Part shown: piece by piece, positions 1-8,285 of the stretch
How the letters are laid out: the number at the start of each line of letters is the position of its first letter
How positions within the stretch are numbered: the first letter of the stretch is position 1
Origin: Chitinophagaceae bacterium
GTDB taxonomy: Bacteria > Bacteroidota > Bacteroidia > Chitinophagales > Chitinophagaceae
Direction: 5' to 3'
Length of the DNA stretch: 64,000 nt
Assembly: GCA_025360525.1 (NCBI GenBank)
Contig: JANYCA010000172.1
Location: forward strand, 1 to 64,000
Made by a program: the position numbers and the translations under genes
The notes under the pieces: generated by a model
The model's database searches: none
Seen by the model: the letters and a program-made list of their open reading frames with translations, nothing else
Told to the model about the DNA's origin: nothing

Positions 1-202
1 TATTACCATCGTAGCCCATGCTGCAAATACCTACCTGTGCTTTATTTAAATCGTCTTCTGTTAACCCAATGCCATACAACATAGCCTGCGCCGCAGGTTG
101 GGTCTCATCTTGGGTTAGTGTTTTAGAATATTTATTCAAAGCCTCCCTGCCCTCCAAAGGAGGGTTCTGCAACTCTAATTTTGTATTTATAATTTCCTTC
201 AT
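1..202 (-). CDS. ilvD: Dihydroxy-acid dehydratase, N-terminal part (runs off left edge)
   Basis: Only the first 67 codons are in the window; the start codon is the ATG whose complement ends at 202. The reading frame gives the IlvD N-terminus: [14 protein letters not shown], then [11 protein letters not shown], then [11 protein letters not shown]. IlvD is an Fe-S enzyme that dehydrates 2,3-dihydroxy-acids to the keto-acid precursors of valine, isoleucine and leucine in the cytoplasm. It is last in a leftward run after leuA, leuB and ilvE, which fits a branched-chain amino-acid operon. Oddity: residues about 12-18 (NPPLEGR) are encoded by a small palindrome, CCCTCC-AAA-GGAGGG, resembling a repeat seen elsewhere in the window, apparently inserted in frame in the dispensable N-terminus. 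The identity is confident; the rest of the gene is unseen. Confidence 0.9.
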   Translation of the reverse strand, partial: MKEIINTKLELQNPPLEGREALNKYSKTLTQDETQPAAQAMLYGIGLTEDDLNKAQVGICSMGYDGN

Positions 203-287
203 TTTAAAAAATTTTTTTGTAATGGGCTTCTGTGCCGCTATTAAGCATCGTTGTGTCACTCACTTGTACTTTTATATCTTTACTCAG

Positions 288-1184
288 CTAGGCTTCCATA
301 ATTTCAAAAGCATTTTCTTTAACCCTTGCCGAATAAGCTATTTGAATTTGTCTGCTAAATGTTTCATTCCAAGGTTTAGCAAATTTCACGTCATCCAAAC
401 TTTCCCAACCAATAATTTCCGCAGCAGTACCGCAATAAAATGCTGCATCTGCCGCTTTCATTTCGGCTGTTGTAAAAAACTTTTCTTCCACTTTAATATT
501 TAGTTCATCACATATTTCAATTACGGTAGCTCTTGTTATGCCCGGTAAAATATTGCCTGGCGCCGGTGTAAATAATTTACCGTTTTTTTCAAAAAACACA
601 TTTGCGCCGGGACCTTCCGCTACATGATCGTTCATATCCAGCAACAGGGCTTCATCAAATCCATTTGATTTTGCTTCCTGGCTTGCAAGAATCGAGTTTA
701 CGTAATGGCCGGCTGCTTTGGCGTGTATCTTAAATCCTTTTGGATTGGGCCGCTGAAAAGACGACGTCATTACCCTTAGTAATTTGTTGCCCAAAAATGG
801 TTGCATTTCCCAAACCTGTACTACAATAAATGATTGTTCATTTTTTGCGAAACTCATATTGGCAGGTGCATAAACTACGGGCCTTATATAAGCATCCTGT
901 AAATTATTTTTTGCCAAGGTTTCATACGTTGCTTCAATCAATTCCGAGGTTGTCCAGGTGTAGGGCATGTTCAGAGCAGCGGCAGAATTCTGTAAGCGCA
1001 CAAAATGTTCTTCGGCTTTAAATATTTTAGTATCGCCCGCTGATGTCTTGTAGCTGCGGATACCTTCAAACACACTATACCCATAATGCAGACTCTGGCT
1101 GTAAAAATCCATTTTAGCCTCGGACGCTTTTACAAATTCTCCATTTAAGTAGAGAATGCTGTTTTCGTTATAATAAGTTGCCAT
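288..1184 (-). CDS. ilvE: Branched-chain amino-acid aminotransferase
   Basis: PLP-dependent class IV transaminase that interconverts branched-chain amino acids and their 2-keto acids, the last step of Val/Leu/Ile synthesis. The product has the fold-type IV pattern: LYLNGEF at the N-terminus, YGYSVFEGIRSY, the PLP lysine in HAKAAGHYVNS (about residue 156), EGPGANVFF and LPGITRATV. Length near 299 residues is normal. The frame is open to an ATG at 1196, but that codon lies inside a palindromic repeat (1190-1290) and would add only MGII; the ATG at 1184 begins the conserved MATYYNENS and is preferred. It lies between leuB (about 105 bp upstream) and ilvD (85 bp downstream), probably in one transcript. 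Confidence 0.93.
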   Translation of the reverse strand: MATYYNENSILYLNGEFVKASEAKMDFYSQSLHYGYSVFEGIRSYKTSAGDTKIFKAEEHFVRLQNSAAALNMPYTWTTSELIEATYETLAKNNLQDAYIRPVVYAPANMSFAKNEQSFIVVQVWEMQPFLGNKLLRVMTSSFQRPNPKGFKIHAKAAGHYVNSILASQEAKSNGFDEALLLDMNDHVAEGPGANVFFEKNGKLFTPAPGNILPGITRATVIEICDELNIKVEEKFFTTAEMKAADAAFYCGTAAEIIGWESLDDVKFAKPWNETFSRQIQIAYSARVKENAFEIMEA

Positions 1185-1189
1185 AATTA

Positions 1190-1290
1190 TCCCCATCCCC
1201 TAAAGGAAAGTTATTTAAAGTGCTTAATAATATTTGAACCGCATACAATTAATTAGTTTCTTGCCTTACTTCCCTTTAGGGGATGGGGAT
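1190..1290. repeat. Small inverted-repeat element between leuB and ilvE
   Basis: The two ends of this 101-bp spacer are near-perfect inverted copies: ATCCCCATCCCCTAAAGG at 1190-1207 and its complement CCTTTAGGGGATGGGGAT at 1273-1290. The interior is AT-rich and non-coding. The leuB stop codon overlaps the right end (1290-1292) and the left end supplies a spurious upstream ATG for ilvE. I see no clear target duplication. The design, terminal inverted repeats around a short non-coding core, suits a MITE or a family of Bacteroidota intergenic palindromes. Confidence 0.6.
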
Positions 1291-2453
1291 TATATTATAG
1301 TCGATTTTCTTAACTCCACATTTTCCTGGTTAAATACACCGGTTACCCTTCCATGTATATATTCTGTAATTAACTCCCCTACTGTAGAAGTAAAATAAAA
1401 ATTTACCGGATCAATATCTTTTGTAACAAATAAATTTTGAATGGTCCAGTCCACTGCATCCCTTACCAGCTTAGCTTCCTTAAATAATTTTAAATGTTCC
1501 AGCATCATGGCAACGGATAATATTGAACCCAACGGATTAGCAATATCTTTTCCTGCAGCTGCAGGAAAACTGCCATGAATTGGCTCAAACAACGCATTGG
1601 ATTCACCAATAGATGCAGATGGCAGCAAGCCCAGTGAACCACTGATAATACTGGCTACATCACTAATCATATCGCCAAATAAATTTTCGGCCAATATGAT
1701 ATCAAATTGTTTTGGGTTTAAGATAATCTGCATGACTGCATTATCTACATACAAAAAGTTTAATTCCACATCCGGATATTGCGATGCCATGTCTTTAACC
1801 ACTTTCCTCCATAGCCGGGAGGTTTCCAATACATTTGCCTTATCAACCAAAGTGAGTTTTTTTCTGCGTTTTTGTGCAGCCTTAAATGCTAAGTGAGCAA
1901 TGCGCTCCACTTCATCTTTTGTATATATGCATTCATCAGATGCCCATGTTTGTGCTGCATCTGTTTTTTTTTCGCCAAAATAAATACCCCCCGTTAGTTC
2001 CCGGTAAATAATAAAATCTACATCAACTAATTTTTTTGCCTTTAAGGGAGACAAATGATGCAATGATGTATATGTTGCAACCGGCCTGATGTTGGCAAAC
2101 AACTGCAACCTTTTCCTCAACTGCAGCAAACCCTGCTCCGGTCTTACTTTGGCAGATGGATCATTGTCATACTTTGGATGACCAATGGCGCCGAATAAAA
2201 TAGCATCACTTTTGGAGCAGATGGAAACAGTTTCATTCGGTAGTGGTGTACCTGTTTTATCAATTGCATCAGCACCCATCAGGCAATAATTGTAATTAAA
2301 ATGATGCCCGAATTTTTGGGCAATAGCATCTAAAACATTAACCGCCTGCTGGGTAACTTCAGGGCCAATTCCATCGCCTGGTATTACAGCAATAGTAAAG
2401 TGCTGATAGCCGTTTAGCTGTTGCTGAGTAGGTATTTCTTTTAAATTATCCAT
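1290..2453 (-). CDS. leuB: 3-Isopropylmalate dehydrogenase
   Basis: NAD-dependent decarboxylating dehydrogenase of leucine synthesis, converting 3-isopropylmalate to 2-oxoisocaproate. Visible family signatures are IPGDGIGPEV near residues 24-33, the substrate-binding stretch LLQLRKRLQLFANIRP near 109-124, RELTGGIYFG, and the NAD-site region EPIHGSFPAAAGKDIANP. Length 387 is slightly above the usual 350-365 because of about 18 extra N-terminal residues before FTIAVIPG. It starts 78 bp after leuA and is transcribed with it; leuC and leuD are not in the window. The C-terminus (STII then stop) ends exactly at the edge of a palindromic repeat, so the last few residues may have been set by that insertion. 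Confidence 0.95.
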   Translation of the reverse strand: MDNLKEIPTQQQLNGYQHFTIAVIPGDGIGPEVTQQAVNVLDAIAQKFGHHFNYNYCLMGADAIDKTGTPLPNETVSICSKSDAILFGAIGHPKYDNDPSAKVRPEQGLLQLRKRLQLFANIRPVATYTSLHHLSPLKAKKLVDVDFIIYRELTGGIYFGEKKTDAAQTWASDECIYTKDEVERIAHLAFKAAQKRRKKLTLVDKANVLETSRLWRKVVKDMASQYPDVELNFLYVDNAVMQIILNPKQFDIILAENLFGDMISDVASIISGSLGLLPSASIGESNALFEPIHGSFPAAAGKDIANPLGSILSVAMMLEHLKLFKEAKLVRDAVDWTIQNLFVTKDIDPVNFYFTSTVGELITEYIHGRVTGVFNQENVELRKSTII

Positions 2454-2531
2454 TTGTTTTGTTATATAAAACCTGCAGACTGTTTTTTATTACTGTAACA
2501 TTTATTATTTTAGAAACCATCAATTATATAA

Positions 2532-3698
2532 TCAGGCCGTTATTACCTGCAAATAATTTTTGGCTAATTCTTTTAAATCTTCATCCTTTACTTCTTTCTT
2601 ATTATCCGCCACCAATACGAATCTACTGTACAATACATCTATGTCGTTTCTAACAAACTCAAATCCTAATTTATGAAACCGGTGTGCCAATGCACTGCGG
2701 CCACTCCGGGCAGTAAGCACTATTTTGCTACCACCTGCACCCACTTCATCAGGATTGATGCTTTCGTAGGTTAGTGAGTCTTTTAAAAATCCATCCTGGT
2801 GAATACCGGATGAATGAGAGAACGCATTGCTTCCAACGATTGCTTTGTTAGGTTGCACCGGCATGCGCATGGTATCGGAAACCAACTGGCTTAAAGGATT
2901 AAGTTGTTTACTATTAATATTTGTGTAAAAACCAAGGCTTTTATGTTGCTTGATAACCATTACTACTTCTTCCAAAGAAGTATTACCGGCACGCTCACCT
3001 AAACCGTTGATGGTACATTCAATTTGTCTTGCACCTGCCATAATACCGGCAATGGAGTTAGCAGTAGCCAATCCTAAATCGTTGTGACAATGACAGGATA
3101 AAATGGCTTTATCAATATTGGGTACATTATTAACCAGGTAGGCTATTTTTTCACCGTATTGATGCGGCAAACAATAGCCGGTAGTATCGGGAATATTTAC
3201 CACAGTAGCACCGGCTTTGATAACGGCTTCCGTTACCCGTGCTAAATATTCATTCCCCGTACGGCCAGCATCCTCTGCATAAAACTCCACATCATCCACA
3301 AAGTTTTTAGCCCACTTTACAGCTTGTACGGCCCTTTTCAAAATTTCATCCTGAGTAGAATTAAATTTTGATTTGATGTGCAAATCAGAAGTACCAATGC
3401 CAGTATGTATTCTTGGATGTTGGGCATATTTTAATGCTTCGGCAGCAACTTCAATATCTTTTTGAACTGCCCTTGTTAAACCACAAACACTGGCAGTTTT
3501 AATAATTTTTGAAATTTCGTTAACAGATGCAAAGTCGCCGGGAGATGAAATAGGAAAACCGGCTTCGATGATATCGACACCTAACTCTTCGAGTTTTAAG
3601 GCCAGTTCTATTTTTTCTTTGGTGTTAAGTTTACAACCCGGCACCTGTTCACCATCCCTTAGGGTGGTATCGAAAATATGTACTTTGTTTGCTGACAT
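2532..3698 (-). CDS. leuA: 2-Isopropylmalate synthase, short form
   Basis: Condenses acetyl-CoA with 2-oxoisovalerate, the committed step to leucine. The HMGL-like TIM barrel is complete: DTTLRDGEQ at residues 10-18 with the metal-binding Asp10, and the metal-binding HCHND around His203/His205, plus GLGERAGN. Length is 388 residues, against about 520 for enzymes with the C-terminal leucine-binding regulatory domain; the sequence stops shortly after the barrel and linker ([10 protein letters not shown] onward), so the allosteric domain is absent. Homocitrate synthase and citramalate synthase belong to the same superfamily, but the leuB neighbour supports LeuA. It is the first gene of the leftward leu-ilv run, with about 200 bp of upstream spacer. 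Confidence 0.9.
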   Translation of the reverse strand: MSANKVHIFDTTLRDGEQVPGCKLNTKEKIELALKLEELGVDIIEAGFPISSPGDFASVNEISKIIKTASVCGLTRAVQKDIEVAAEALKYAQHPRIHTGIGTSDLHIKSKFNSTQDEILKRAVQAVKWAKNFVDDVEFYAEDAGRTGNEYLARVTEAVIKAGATVVNIPDTTGYCLPHQYGEKIAYLVNNVPNIDKAILSCHCHNDLGLATANSIAGIMAGARQIECTINGLGERAGNTSLEEVVMVIKQHKSLGFYTNINSKQLNPLSQLVSDTMRMPVQPNKAIVGSNAFSHSSGIHQDGFLKDSLTYESINPDEVGAGGSKIVLTARSGRSALAHRFHKLGFEFVRNDIDVLYSRFVLVADNKKEVKDEDLKELAKNYLQVITA

Positions 3699-3898
3699 AT
3701 AAAGTAGATTTTGTAAATACGGTTAATTATTTTTGCGATGAAACAATCGTTTATCAAATAAGCACTAACCTTACAAACGAATATAAATGTTTATAAAGGA
3801 TGATTATTAACAAAATAGAAGCATTTTTACGTTTTATAAACAGTCATTTAATTACTTAAACCCAAGCCTGCAAAGGCTTTCAATGCAATTGAATTACG

Positions 3899-5455
3899 AT
3901 GCCCAACCGCAGCACCGATACGTTATTTCAACTGATAAAAACGCTGGAAAAAAGCGAAAAACGCAATTTTAAATTGTATGTTAACCGTAATTCTTCGTCG
4001 GAGGAGCTGAAAGCTGTGCTACTTTTTGACGCCCTTGACAAAATGGACCATTACGACGAAGCCACTTTACTCAAAAAAAATACTGGCATTAAAAAGCAAC
4101 AACTCAGTAACCTTAAAGCCCATTTATACAAACAAATATTGACCAGCTTACGGTTAATTGATGATGAAAATAATATTGATATTCACCTGCACGAACAAAT
4201 GGATTATGCAAGAATACTTTATAACAAAGGTTTGTACCTGCAAAGCCTGAAAGTATTGGACAAGATAAAGGAACAGGCAAAAAAGCGCAACCAGCTTACT
4301 TATCTGCAACAAGTACTTTTTTTTGAAAAAAACATTGAAGCCTTATATATTACCAGGAGCATGCAGGACAGGGCTGAGCAATTAAGTAAAGAAGCCGATG
4401 CAGTTAATGAACGGCTGGTTTTGGTATCACAACTGTCTAATTTATCATTGCAGTTGTATAGCTGGTATATTAAAAACGGGCATTGCAGAAATGAAAAGGA
4501 AGCTGCGATGGTGCAGGATTTTTTTAACAGCAAACTTTCTTTTAAAATTGCAGACTGTAAAGGGTTTTACGAAAAACTATTTCTATACCAAAGCTATTGT
4601 TGGAACGCTTTTATTCGCCAGGATTTTTTACAATATTACCGTTACACCCAAAAGTGGGTAGACCTGTTTGATGAACAACCGCAAATGATTGCAATAGAAA
4701 CTGCTCATTACATAAAAGGGATGCACAACCTGATGGGCGCACATTTTAACCTCACCAATCATCAGAAATTGAAAGAGACATTGGAGAAGTTTGAAAAATT
4801 TTGCGATAGCAGCATCATCATAAATAATAATAATAACCGCATACAGTGTTTTGTTTACAAGACTATTTCTTTGTTCAACAAACATTTTCTGGAAGGAAGT
4901 TTTTCAGAAGGGTTAAAGATAGTACCCGAGGTAGAACAGAAAATAAAAGAATACGAAATATATTTTGACCGGCACCGCATACTGGTTTTTTATTATAAAA
5001 TTGCCTGCCTGTATTTTGGCAGCGGTAATTACGAAAAAGCCATTGATTACCTTAATAAAATTACCAACTGGAAAGTAGATTTAAGGACCGACCTTCAATG
5101 TTACAGCAGGTTGCTGCACCTGATAGCCCATTACGAACTGGGCAATGAAGAAATATTAGACCATCTTATAAAATCGGTTTACAGGTTCATGTCTAAAATG
5201 CAAAATCTTGGCTTAGTGGAAGAGGAAATTTTCAAATTCATCCGACGCTCATTTTCAGTAACAGTAAAAAACATTCGTCCGGAATTGGAGAAGTTACTGG
5301 TGAAACTAAAAAAAGTACAGCATAACCGGTATGAAACCAGGGCGTTTGTTTACCTCGATATCATATCCTGGCTGGAAAGTAAATTAGAAAATATTCCTGT
5401 ACAGGATATTTTAAAAAACAAATTCAAAAGAAAAAAACTAACTGATAAGAATTAG
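3899..5455 (+). CDS. Uncharacterised helical-repeat protein
   Basis: A 518-residue cytoplasmic protein with no signal peptide or membrane segment. I do not recognise a named family. The N-terminus (TLFQLIKTLEKSEKRNFKLYV) and the following alpha-helical repeats, for example YNKGLYLQSLKVLDKIKEQAKKR near 110 and FGSGNYEKAIDYLNKI near 385, have the spacing of TPR-like helix pairs. The C-terminus is very lysine-rich. It is transcribed away from leuA, with a 200-bp divergent spacer, and lies 46 bp upstream of a lactonase-type gene that may be co-transcribed. Similar long TPR-like proteins are common in Bacteroidota without assigned function; a scaffold role would be a guess. Confidence 0.7.
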   Translation: MPNRSTDTLFQLIKTLEKSEKRNFKLYVNRNSSSEELKAVLLFDALDKMDHYDEATLLKKNTGIKKQQLSNLKAHLYKQILTSLRLIDDENNIDIHLHEQMDYARILYNKGLYLQSLKVLDKIKEQAKKRNQLTYLQQVLFFEKNIEALYITRSMQDRAEQLSKEADAVNERLVLVSQLSNLSLQLYSWYIKNGHCRNEKEAAMVQDFFNSKLSFKIADCKGFYEKLFLYQSYCWNAFIRQDFLQYYRYTQKWVDLFDEQPQMIAIETAHYIKGMHNLMGAHFNLTNHQKLKETLEKFEKFCDSSIIINNNNNRIQCFVYKTISLFNKHFLEGSFSEGLKIVPEVEQKIKEYEIYFDRHRILVFYYKIACLYFGSGNYEKAIDYLNKITNWKVDLRTDLQCYSRLLHLIAHYELGNEEILDHLIKSVYRFMSKMQNLGLVEEEIFKFIRRSFSVTVKNIRPELEKLLVKLKKVQHNRYETRAFVYLDIISWLESKLENIPVQDILKNKFKRKKLTDKN

Positions 5456-5501
5456 CATCCTATTTTTACGTGAACCATAAAATGCATTTAAAAAAATTAC
5501 A

Positions 5502-6623
5502 ATGAAAAGGATTATACTACTCTCGCTAATAACTTTAACTATATCTGTATCTGCACAAAAAAACAGCAAGCTGATAATTGGCACCTATACCAACGGAAAA
5601 AGCGAAGGTATTTACGTGTATGATTTCAATACAGCAACCGGAGACAATACTTTTGTAAGTTCAATAAAAACATCAAACCCTTCTTTTATCGCCGTATCTC
5701 CCAATAAAAAATATGTGTATGCTGTAAATGAAGATGCAGATGCAGCCAATAACGGCGGTGCCGTAAGTGCCTTTAAATTTAATAAAAAAAAGGGACTGTT
5801 AACTTTCATCAACCAACAACCATCAGGCGGCAACCATCCCTGCTATATTACTTTTGATAAAACTGGTAAGTGGGTAATTGTCGCAAACTACTCCGGAGGC
5901 TCATTGTCATTATTGCCAGTAAATAAAAATGGTAGTGTATCAACAGCCAAAGCAATAATTCAACACAAAGGGAAAAGCATAAATAAAAGCAGGCAGGAAA
6001 GTGCTCATGTACATTCTACCGTATTAACTGCCGATAATAAACACTTGCTTGTTGCAGACCTCGGAACCGACAAATTAGTAGTTTACAATTTTGATGATAT
6101 TAATGGTACACTAACGGAAGATTCAAATGCATCTATCAACATTAACAGCGGCGCAGGCCCCAGGCATATAGAAATTGCCCCTTCTGGAAAATATGTTTAT
6201 TTAACCGAAGAACTAAGCGGCACTATCGGCGTATTTTTGTTAGGTGAAAAAGCTAAATTGAAACTATTACAAACCATCAGTGCAGTTGCAGAAAATTATA
6301 AAGGGAGTTTTGGTGGCGCAGATATTCATGTTTCTCCGGATGGTAAATTCCTGTATGCTTCCAATCGTGGCGAAGCCAACACCATAGCGATTTTTTCTGT
6401 TGATTCAAACACAGGATTATTAACTGCAATAGCGCAGCAATCTACCATGGGCATAATGCCACGTAATTTTAACTTTGATCCTACAGGTAATTTTTTATTG
6501 GTTGCAAACCAGCAAAGTGGTGGCATCGTTATTTTTGCTGTCAATCATCAAACAGGGCTGCTAACCGATACAGGCAAACGTATTGATGTGCCAAACCCGG
6601 TTTGTATCAAGTGGGTAAATTAA
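5502..6623 (+). CDS. Secreted lactonase-family beta-propeller protein
   Basis: A 373-residue protein beginning with a Sec signal peptide (MKRIILLSLITLTISVSAQ), so it is probably periplasmic. The mature part matches the seven-bladed lactonase family that includes 6-phosphogluconolactonase YbhE: LIIGTYTNGKSEGIYVY, PSFIAVSPNKKYVYAVNE, NHPCYITFDKTGKWVIVANY, GAGPRHIEIAPSGKYVYL, ADIHVSPDGKFLYASNR and MPRNFNFDPTGNFLLVAN are successive blades. Family members hydrolyse sugar lactones, but the exported location makes a cytosolic pentose-phosphate role unlikely, and the substrate cannot be told from sequence. It ends 4 bp from the convergent MFS gene. Confidence 0.85.
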   Translation: MKRIILLSLITLTISVSAQKNSKLIIGTYTNGKSEGIYVYDFNTATGDNTFVSSIKTSNPSFIAVSPNKKYVYAVNEDADAANNGGAVSAFKFNKKKGLLTFINQQPSGGNHPCYITFDKTGKWVIVANYSGGSLSLLPVNKNGSVSTAKAIIQHKGKSINKSRQESAHVHSTVLTADNKHLLVADLGTDKLVVYNFDDINGTLTEDSNASININSGAGPRHIEIAPSGKYVYLTEELSGTIGVFLLGEKAKLKLLQTISAVAENYKGSFGGADIHVSPDGKFLYASNRGEANTIAIFSVDSNTGLLTAIAQQSTMGIMPRNFNFDPTGNFLLVANQQSGGIVIFAVNHQTGLLTDTGKRIDVPNPVCIKWVN

Positions 6624-6627
6624 ATTT

Positions 6628-7863
6628 TTATTCTTCTATAAAATTAAGGTCTCTGCCAAAGGTTTCTTTTGTATATAACACAGCAATAAAGCCAATTACA
6701 ATTACCACAATGCCGGTTACCCATGCCGCAGTAACGTAGCTATTCAAAGCATAACCACTTCTTAGTAGCTGAAAAAATATCAGTATTAAAGGCAAAAAAC
6801 CTCTTACCAAATTAGGAACAGAAATAGCGGCAGTTGCTCTAAGGTTAGTTCCAAATTGTTCTGCGCTCATAGTAATGTATAATACCGAAACACCTGAACC
6901 AAAACCAAGCCCCATGCAAATGGAATACATATTAAACGCATTGCCGCCCCCTTTTAATGCAAAAAATAAAATGAAGAAAAAGGTGAGGATACCATAAAAA
7001 ACGAGCAAAGCCTTTTTTCTGCTTTTAATATAATTGCTAAAAAAACCAGCACCCATATCGCCGAAAACCAATGCTACATATTGCAACATCAACGCCTTGG
7101 GTTGATCAAAATTCCCAATACCAAACTGTCTTGCAAATTCATCGGAAAAACTTATTAATATACCGATAATATACCATACCGGCAGGCCAATCAAAATGCA
7201 ACGGAAGTAACGAAAAAACCGCTCTCTGCTTTTTAATATCATTGTAAAGCTTCCCAATGGAATGGTGGTATTTTTTACATTTTTATATAGTCCGCTTTCA
7301 AAAACACTTACCCTTAAAAACAATAAGGCAAATCCCATTCCTCCTCCAATAAAATAGCATAGCCGCCAATTCTCGTTACTAAGGTAATGAACAAAGTAAG
7401 CAGCAATAGTTCCCATTACCCCACTGGTTGCAATGAGGGCTGCAGCTATCCCCCGCTTTTGTTTAGGCAACATTTCGCTTACCAAAGTAATACTTGCCCC
7501 CAACTCGCCGGCAAGTCCAATGCCGGCTATAAAACGCAATAGCATATACTGAGATACATTTTGCACCAAGCCGTTGGCAATTGTTGCCAATGAATAAATT
7601 AATATAGAGGCAAACAAGACTTGCTTTCTCCCTTTTTTATCACCGATAATACCCCAGAAAATTCCGCCGATAGTGAGACCAAGCATTTGCCAGCTAAGCG
7701 TATTTTCGCCAAGAGTTTTCATTGCTTCGCCAGATACTCCCAACGAGGTATAACTTGATTTTCGTACAATGCTAAAAAGCAACAAGTCGTAGATATCAAC
7801 AAAAAAACCCAAGGCGCCAACAATTACAGGGAGAGAAAAAATGCCATATTCTTTTTGTTGCAT
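6628..7863 (-). CDS. Major facilitator superfamily transporter
   Basis: A 411-residue inner-membrane protein with about 12 hydrophobic segments. The MFS motif A lies in the loop between helices 2 and 3 (GDKKGRKQVL, near residue 75), followed by LLRFIAGIGLAGELGASITL, typical of the sugar-porter, phosphate-symporter and aromatic-acid branches. An acidic residue in helix 1 (FVDIYDLLLF) is also typical of these branches. Substrate is unknown. It is convergent with the lactonase gene (4-bp gap) and has no obvious operon partner, so the neighbours give little clue to the cargo. Confidence 0.85.
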   Translation of the reverse strand: MQQKEYGIFSLPVIVGALGFFVDIYDLLLFSIVRKSSYTSLGVSGEAMKTLGENTLSWQMLGLTIGGIFWGIIGDKKGRKQVLFASILIYSLATIANGLVQNVSQYMLLRFIAGIGLAGELGASITLVSEMLPKQKRGIAAALIATSGVMGTIAAYFVHYLSNENWRLCYFIGGGMGFALLFLRVSVFESGLYKNVKNTTIPLGSFTMILKSRERFFRYFRCILIGLPVWYIIGILISFSDEFARQFGIGNFDQPKALMLQYVALVFGDMGAGFFSNYIKSRKKALLVFYGILTFFFILFFALKGGGNAFNMYSICMGLGFGSGVSVLYITMSAEQFGTNLRATAAISVPNLVRGFLPLILIFFQLLRSGYALNSYVTAAWVTGIVVIVIGFIAVLYTKETFGRDLNFIEE

Positions 7864-8285
7864 GTTTACTTGTTTATTAAATTTTAAATTACCGGAAAGA
7901 ACGGCTAATCTCCAATATTTTTTTGGGTAATTTTAATTTTGCAGATAATTAAATGATGAGTGATATTTTGAAAAAGTAACTGAGGCTATTATTTTATTTG
8001 ACAAACCTTTGGAGTGAAGTTAAATGTTTTCCATTTGTGTGCAATTATAGGCGGGATTCTTGCATAGTACGGTCAGTTACTGTCATCAAACAGAAAAAAG
8101 ATTTTAATTTTGGAAATATTTAAGATTAATTTCATTTTTAATCTTTGATATGAGAAGATTGTGCCTGAATAATAAATACTAAAAAAATCACAACAGCGTT
8201 ATTATTAAAAACATTGTGCATAAATGAACAAGCTGAGCGTAGATAAATACAATAAAAATTGATTTAAACTGGTACTATATTTTTT
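7864..8285. other. Intergenic region, no gene seen
   Basis: This 422-bp AT-rich gap separates the divergent MFS and sugar-transferase genes and must hold the promoters of both. I read no conserved coding frame, no clear Bacteroidota -7/-33 pair and no strong hairpin in it. Confidence 0.5.

Noticed and set aside
18..503. 161-codon open frame on the plus strand
   Set aside because: It is antisense to ilvD and ilvE, both of which are well supported on the minus strand.
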